Assembly (NCBI GenBank): GCA_945292135.1
Contig: CALYRA010000016.1
Coordinates: forward strand, 1 to 9,802
Direction: 5' to 3'
Length of the DNA stretch: 9,802 bases
DNA from: an uncultured Dysgonomonas sp.
GTDB lineage: Bacteria; Bacteroidota; Bacteroidia; Bacteroidales; Dysgonomonadaceae
In this document: in pieces, positions 8,378-9,802 of the stretch
How the letters are laid out: every line of letters begins with the position of its first letter
Position numbering within the stretch: position 1 is the first letter of the stretch
Made by a program: the position numbers and the translations under genes
Notes under the pieces: model-generated
Database searches by the model: none
Seen by the model: the letters and a program-made list of their open reading frames with translations, nothing else
Told to the model about the DNA's origin: nothing

Positions 8378-9133
8378 TTACTTATTTTGGTCTGATATTA
8401 TTTGTTCGCTTGTCTTTCCGAATCTGCGTTCGCGTTGTTGATAATCTACAATTGCCTTATATAGTGATTCTCCATTAAAGTCAGGCCAAAGTTCTTCTGT
8501 AAAATAGAATTCGGCATAGGCTAATTGCCATAAAAGAAAATTACTTATACGTAATTCGCCACCTGTTCTTATCAATAAATCCGGATCGGGTATATCTTTG
8601 GTCAGCAAGTGACTTTCTATCATTTGTTCTGTAATTTCATCTTCTGTTATTTTGCCTTCTTTCAAATCCAAAGCGATCTGTTTGGCTGCGTTTGTCAATT
8701 CCCATTTTGACGAATAGCTCAATGCCAGAATAATCGTTGAGCCTGTACATTTTGAAGTATCTTCGACACACTTGTCTAATGCGGCGCGCGTCTTCGGCGG
8801 AAGCATAGACAAATTTCCAATAGGCATAATCTGCACATTGTTTTTTATTATATTCTCTGTCTCTTCCGCAACAGCCTGTACCATCAAAGACATCAGCGCA
8901 TCAATTTCAGCCTTCGGTCTTTTCCAGTTCTCCAATGAAAATGTATATAAAGTAACATAGGAAGAATTTATTTTCGATGCGGCTTCAATAGTACGTCTCA
9001 CAGCCGCTAATCCTTCTTTATGCCCTTCTGTACGGTCTAGATTTCTTTGTCTTGCCCATCTGCCATTACCATCCATGATGATAGCAATATGCTTTGGCGT
9101 TCTTTCTTTATCTATTTGATCAAAATAAGACAT
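8378..9133 (-). CDS. uppS: Isoprenyl transferase / di-trans,poly-cis-undecaprenyl-diphosphate synthase
   Basis: This cis-prenyltransferase adds isopentenyl diphosphate units to farnesyl diphosphate to give C55-PP, the precursor of the carrier lipid for peptidoglycan and surface polysaccharides. The 251-residue length is normal. Every signature region is present: HIAIIMDGNGRWA at 15-27 with catalytic Asp21 (E. coli D26), H38 in EGHKEG, TFSLENWKRP at 64-73 (S66, E68, W70, R72), and IRTGGELRISN at 188-198 (R189, R195, S197) followed by WQLAYAEFYF with E208 (E. coli E213). No signal peptide is present, as expected for a cytoplasmic, membrane-associated enzyme. The gene follows the PorG-like gene by 28 nt and precedes bamA by 13 nt, so it lies inside an operon. 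Its product also feeds the glucose phosphotransferase at the low-coordinate end of the window, which uses undecaprenyl phosphate. Confidence 0.96.
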   Translation of the reverse strand: MSYFDQIDKERTPKHIAIIMDGNGRWARQRNLDRTEGHKEGLAAVRRTIEAASKINSSYVTLYTFSLENWKRPKAEIDALMSLMVQAVAEETENIIKNNVQIMPIGNLSMLPPKTRAALDKCVEDTSKCTGSTIILALSYSSKWELTNAAKQIALDLKEGKITEDEITEQMIESHLLTKDIPDPDLLIRTGGELRISNFLLWQLAYAEFYFTEELWPDFNGESLYKAIVDYQQRERRFGKTSEQIISDQNK

Positions 9134-9161
9134 TTATACAAATCTTATATTTAGTGAATAA

Positions 9162-9802
9162 TTATTCATTTAAACAAGGATTACATCTTGCTCCGAAATC
9201 CCATGTTATACTTATCAGTGTGAGCGAATACCAATCTTTATTCTTTATGTCACTATTATTAGTCCCTAATGGATTACTAAGACTAAATCCGGTTTTTGAT
9301 GTAACATCAAAACCATCGTCAAACAGTTTGCGGAAAGAAAATTCAAAGCCTATATTTATCCGTTCTTTCAACTTATATTTCAAACCTATCCCAACAGGAA
9401 TGTTCATACTGAAATATTTCTCTTCTCCGGATCCCAACGTCATCCCGACACCTAATAAAACATATGGCGTCCAACGTTTGGTATCAAGATAAGCGTATTT
9501 ATCACTGTAATTGAAAAAATTAAATTCTACTTGTCCTCCAAACTCATAAAAATTCCGACTAAAGGAAACTTTACTATTAAAAGGAAGCGCATCTCCTGTT
9601 CGTTCTGTACTGCCGGAGACATGCCCCAAAATTAAATTACTTTTCAAACTCCAACGAAAATCGTGATTATAACGAAATATTGCGCCTATAGAAGGTCCTG
9701 TATTTTTATATAACGACGTTTTATTGGCATCACCCATATAAAATGACCCTCCGGTCATTCCTCCAATCTCATATTTGTAATCTTGCGCTCGTACGACAAA
9801 TG
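9162..9802 (-). CDS. porG: PorG/DUF6089-family outer-membrane beta-barrel protein, 5' end outside window
   Basis: The frame stays open past an internal ATG at 9758 to the window edge. The upstream codons read FVVRAQDYKYEIGG, which looks like the end of a signal peptide (cleavage near RAQ) followed by the first barrel strand. The true start therefore lies beyond 9802, and the Met at 9758 is not it. The visible 213 residues show alternating amphipathic strands with aromatic ends: GGSFYMGDANKT, GAIFRYNHDFRWSLK, FGGQVEFNFFNY, TPYVLLGVGMTL, INIGFEFSFRKLF, WYSLTLISITWDFG. It is about the size of an 8-strand barrel. The opening GGSFYMGD and the tail CNPCLNE fit DUF6089. In Porphyromonas gingivalis the member next to uppS is PorG, an outer-membrane partner of the PorK/PorN ring of the type IX secretion system. 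Whether this organism has that system cannot be seen here; species without it keep the family, so the role is inferred. Confidence 0.8.
   Translation of the reverse strand, partial: FVVRAQDYKYEIGGMTGGSFYMGDANKTSLYKNTGPSIGAIFRYNHDFRWSLKSNLILGHVSGSTERTGDALPFNSKVSFSRNFYEFGGQVEFNFFNYSDKYAYLDTKRWTPYVLLGVGMTLGSGEEKYFSMNIPVGIGLKYKLKERINIGFEFSFRKLFDDGFDVTSKTGFSLSNPLGTNNSDIKNKDWYSLTLISITWDFGARCNPCLNE

Noticed and set aside
8772..8960. Open plus-strand frame of about 62 codons
   Set aside because: It is antisense to conserved uppS codons, including the region after the SLENW motif. Its apparent hydrophobicity is a by-product of the opposite frame.
9291..9314. Imperfect inverted repeat GGTTTTTGATG / CATCAAAACC
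   Set aside because: It lies within the PorG-like coding sequence (GFDVTSKTGF), has a bulge and no T tract, and is explained by codons. It is not a terminator or operator I can support.
9094..9492. Open plus-strand frame of about 132 codons spanning the uppS-porG junction
   Set aside because: It is antisense to both the start of uppS and the end of the PorG-like gene, which are both clear. No family match could be recognised.

Overview
This window comes from a member of the Bacteroidota, most likely the order Bacteroidales. It is AT-rich by eye (composition not counted), and the starts are preceded by A-rich leaders with no Shine-Dalgarno motif. The families present (DUF6089/PorG barrel, a 5-POTRA BamA with an LRGY motif, tandem OmpH/Skp chaperones, DUF1460 amidase, Bacteroidales-type glucose phosphotransferase) point the same way. 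The genus cannot be fixed from sequence alone; a low-GC Dysgonomonas-like lineage would fit, but that is inference.

All nine genes lie on the minus strand, so transcription runs from high to low coordinates. Region 1 (9802 to 4552) is the envelope-assembly block: a PorG/DUF6089 outer-membrane barrel (5' end outside the window), uppS, bamA, and two ompH/skp-like periplasmic chaperones. UppS makes the C55 carrier lipid for peptidoglycan and surface glycans. BamA inserts beta-barrel proteins, and the OmpH proteins hold unfolded barrel proteins in the periplasm. A strong intrinsic terminator at 4487-4522 closes this block, and a good Bacteroidota-type promoter (-7 box TATATTTG) lies just before the second ompH.

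Region 2 (4411 to 974) is a tightly packed trio: fhs (formate-tetrahydrofolate ligase), a secreted DUF1460 NlpC/P60-like amidase, and a CPBP (Rce1-like) intramembrane protease. The genes overlap by 1 and 8 nt, so they are almost certainly co-transcribed and translationally coupled. Region 3 (934 to 1) is the N-terminal two thirds of an undecaprenyl-phosphate glucose phosphotransferase, cut by the window edge just as its catalytic domain starts.

Most of the window is conserved housekeeping and envelope biology. I see no mobile element, CRISPR array, RNA gene or phage feature, and no clear new system. The least expected feature is the overlapping fhs/amidase/CPBP arrangement directly behind the bam block. 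The longest stretch without a gene is about 140 nt.
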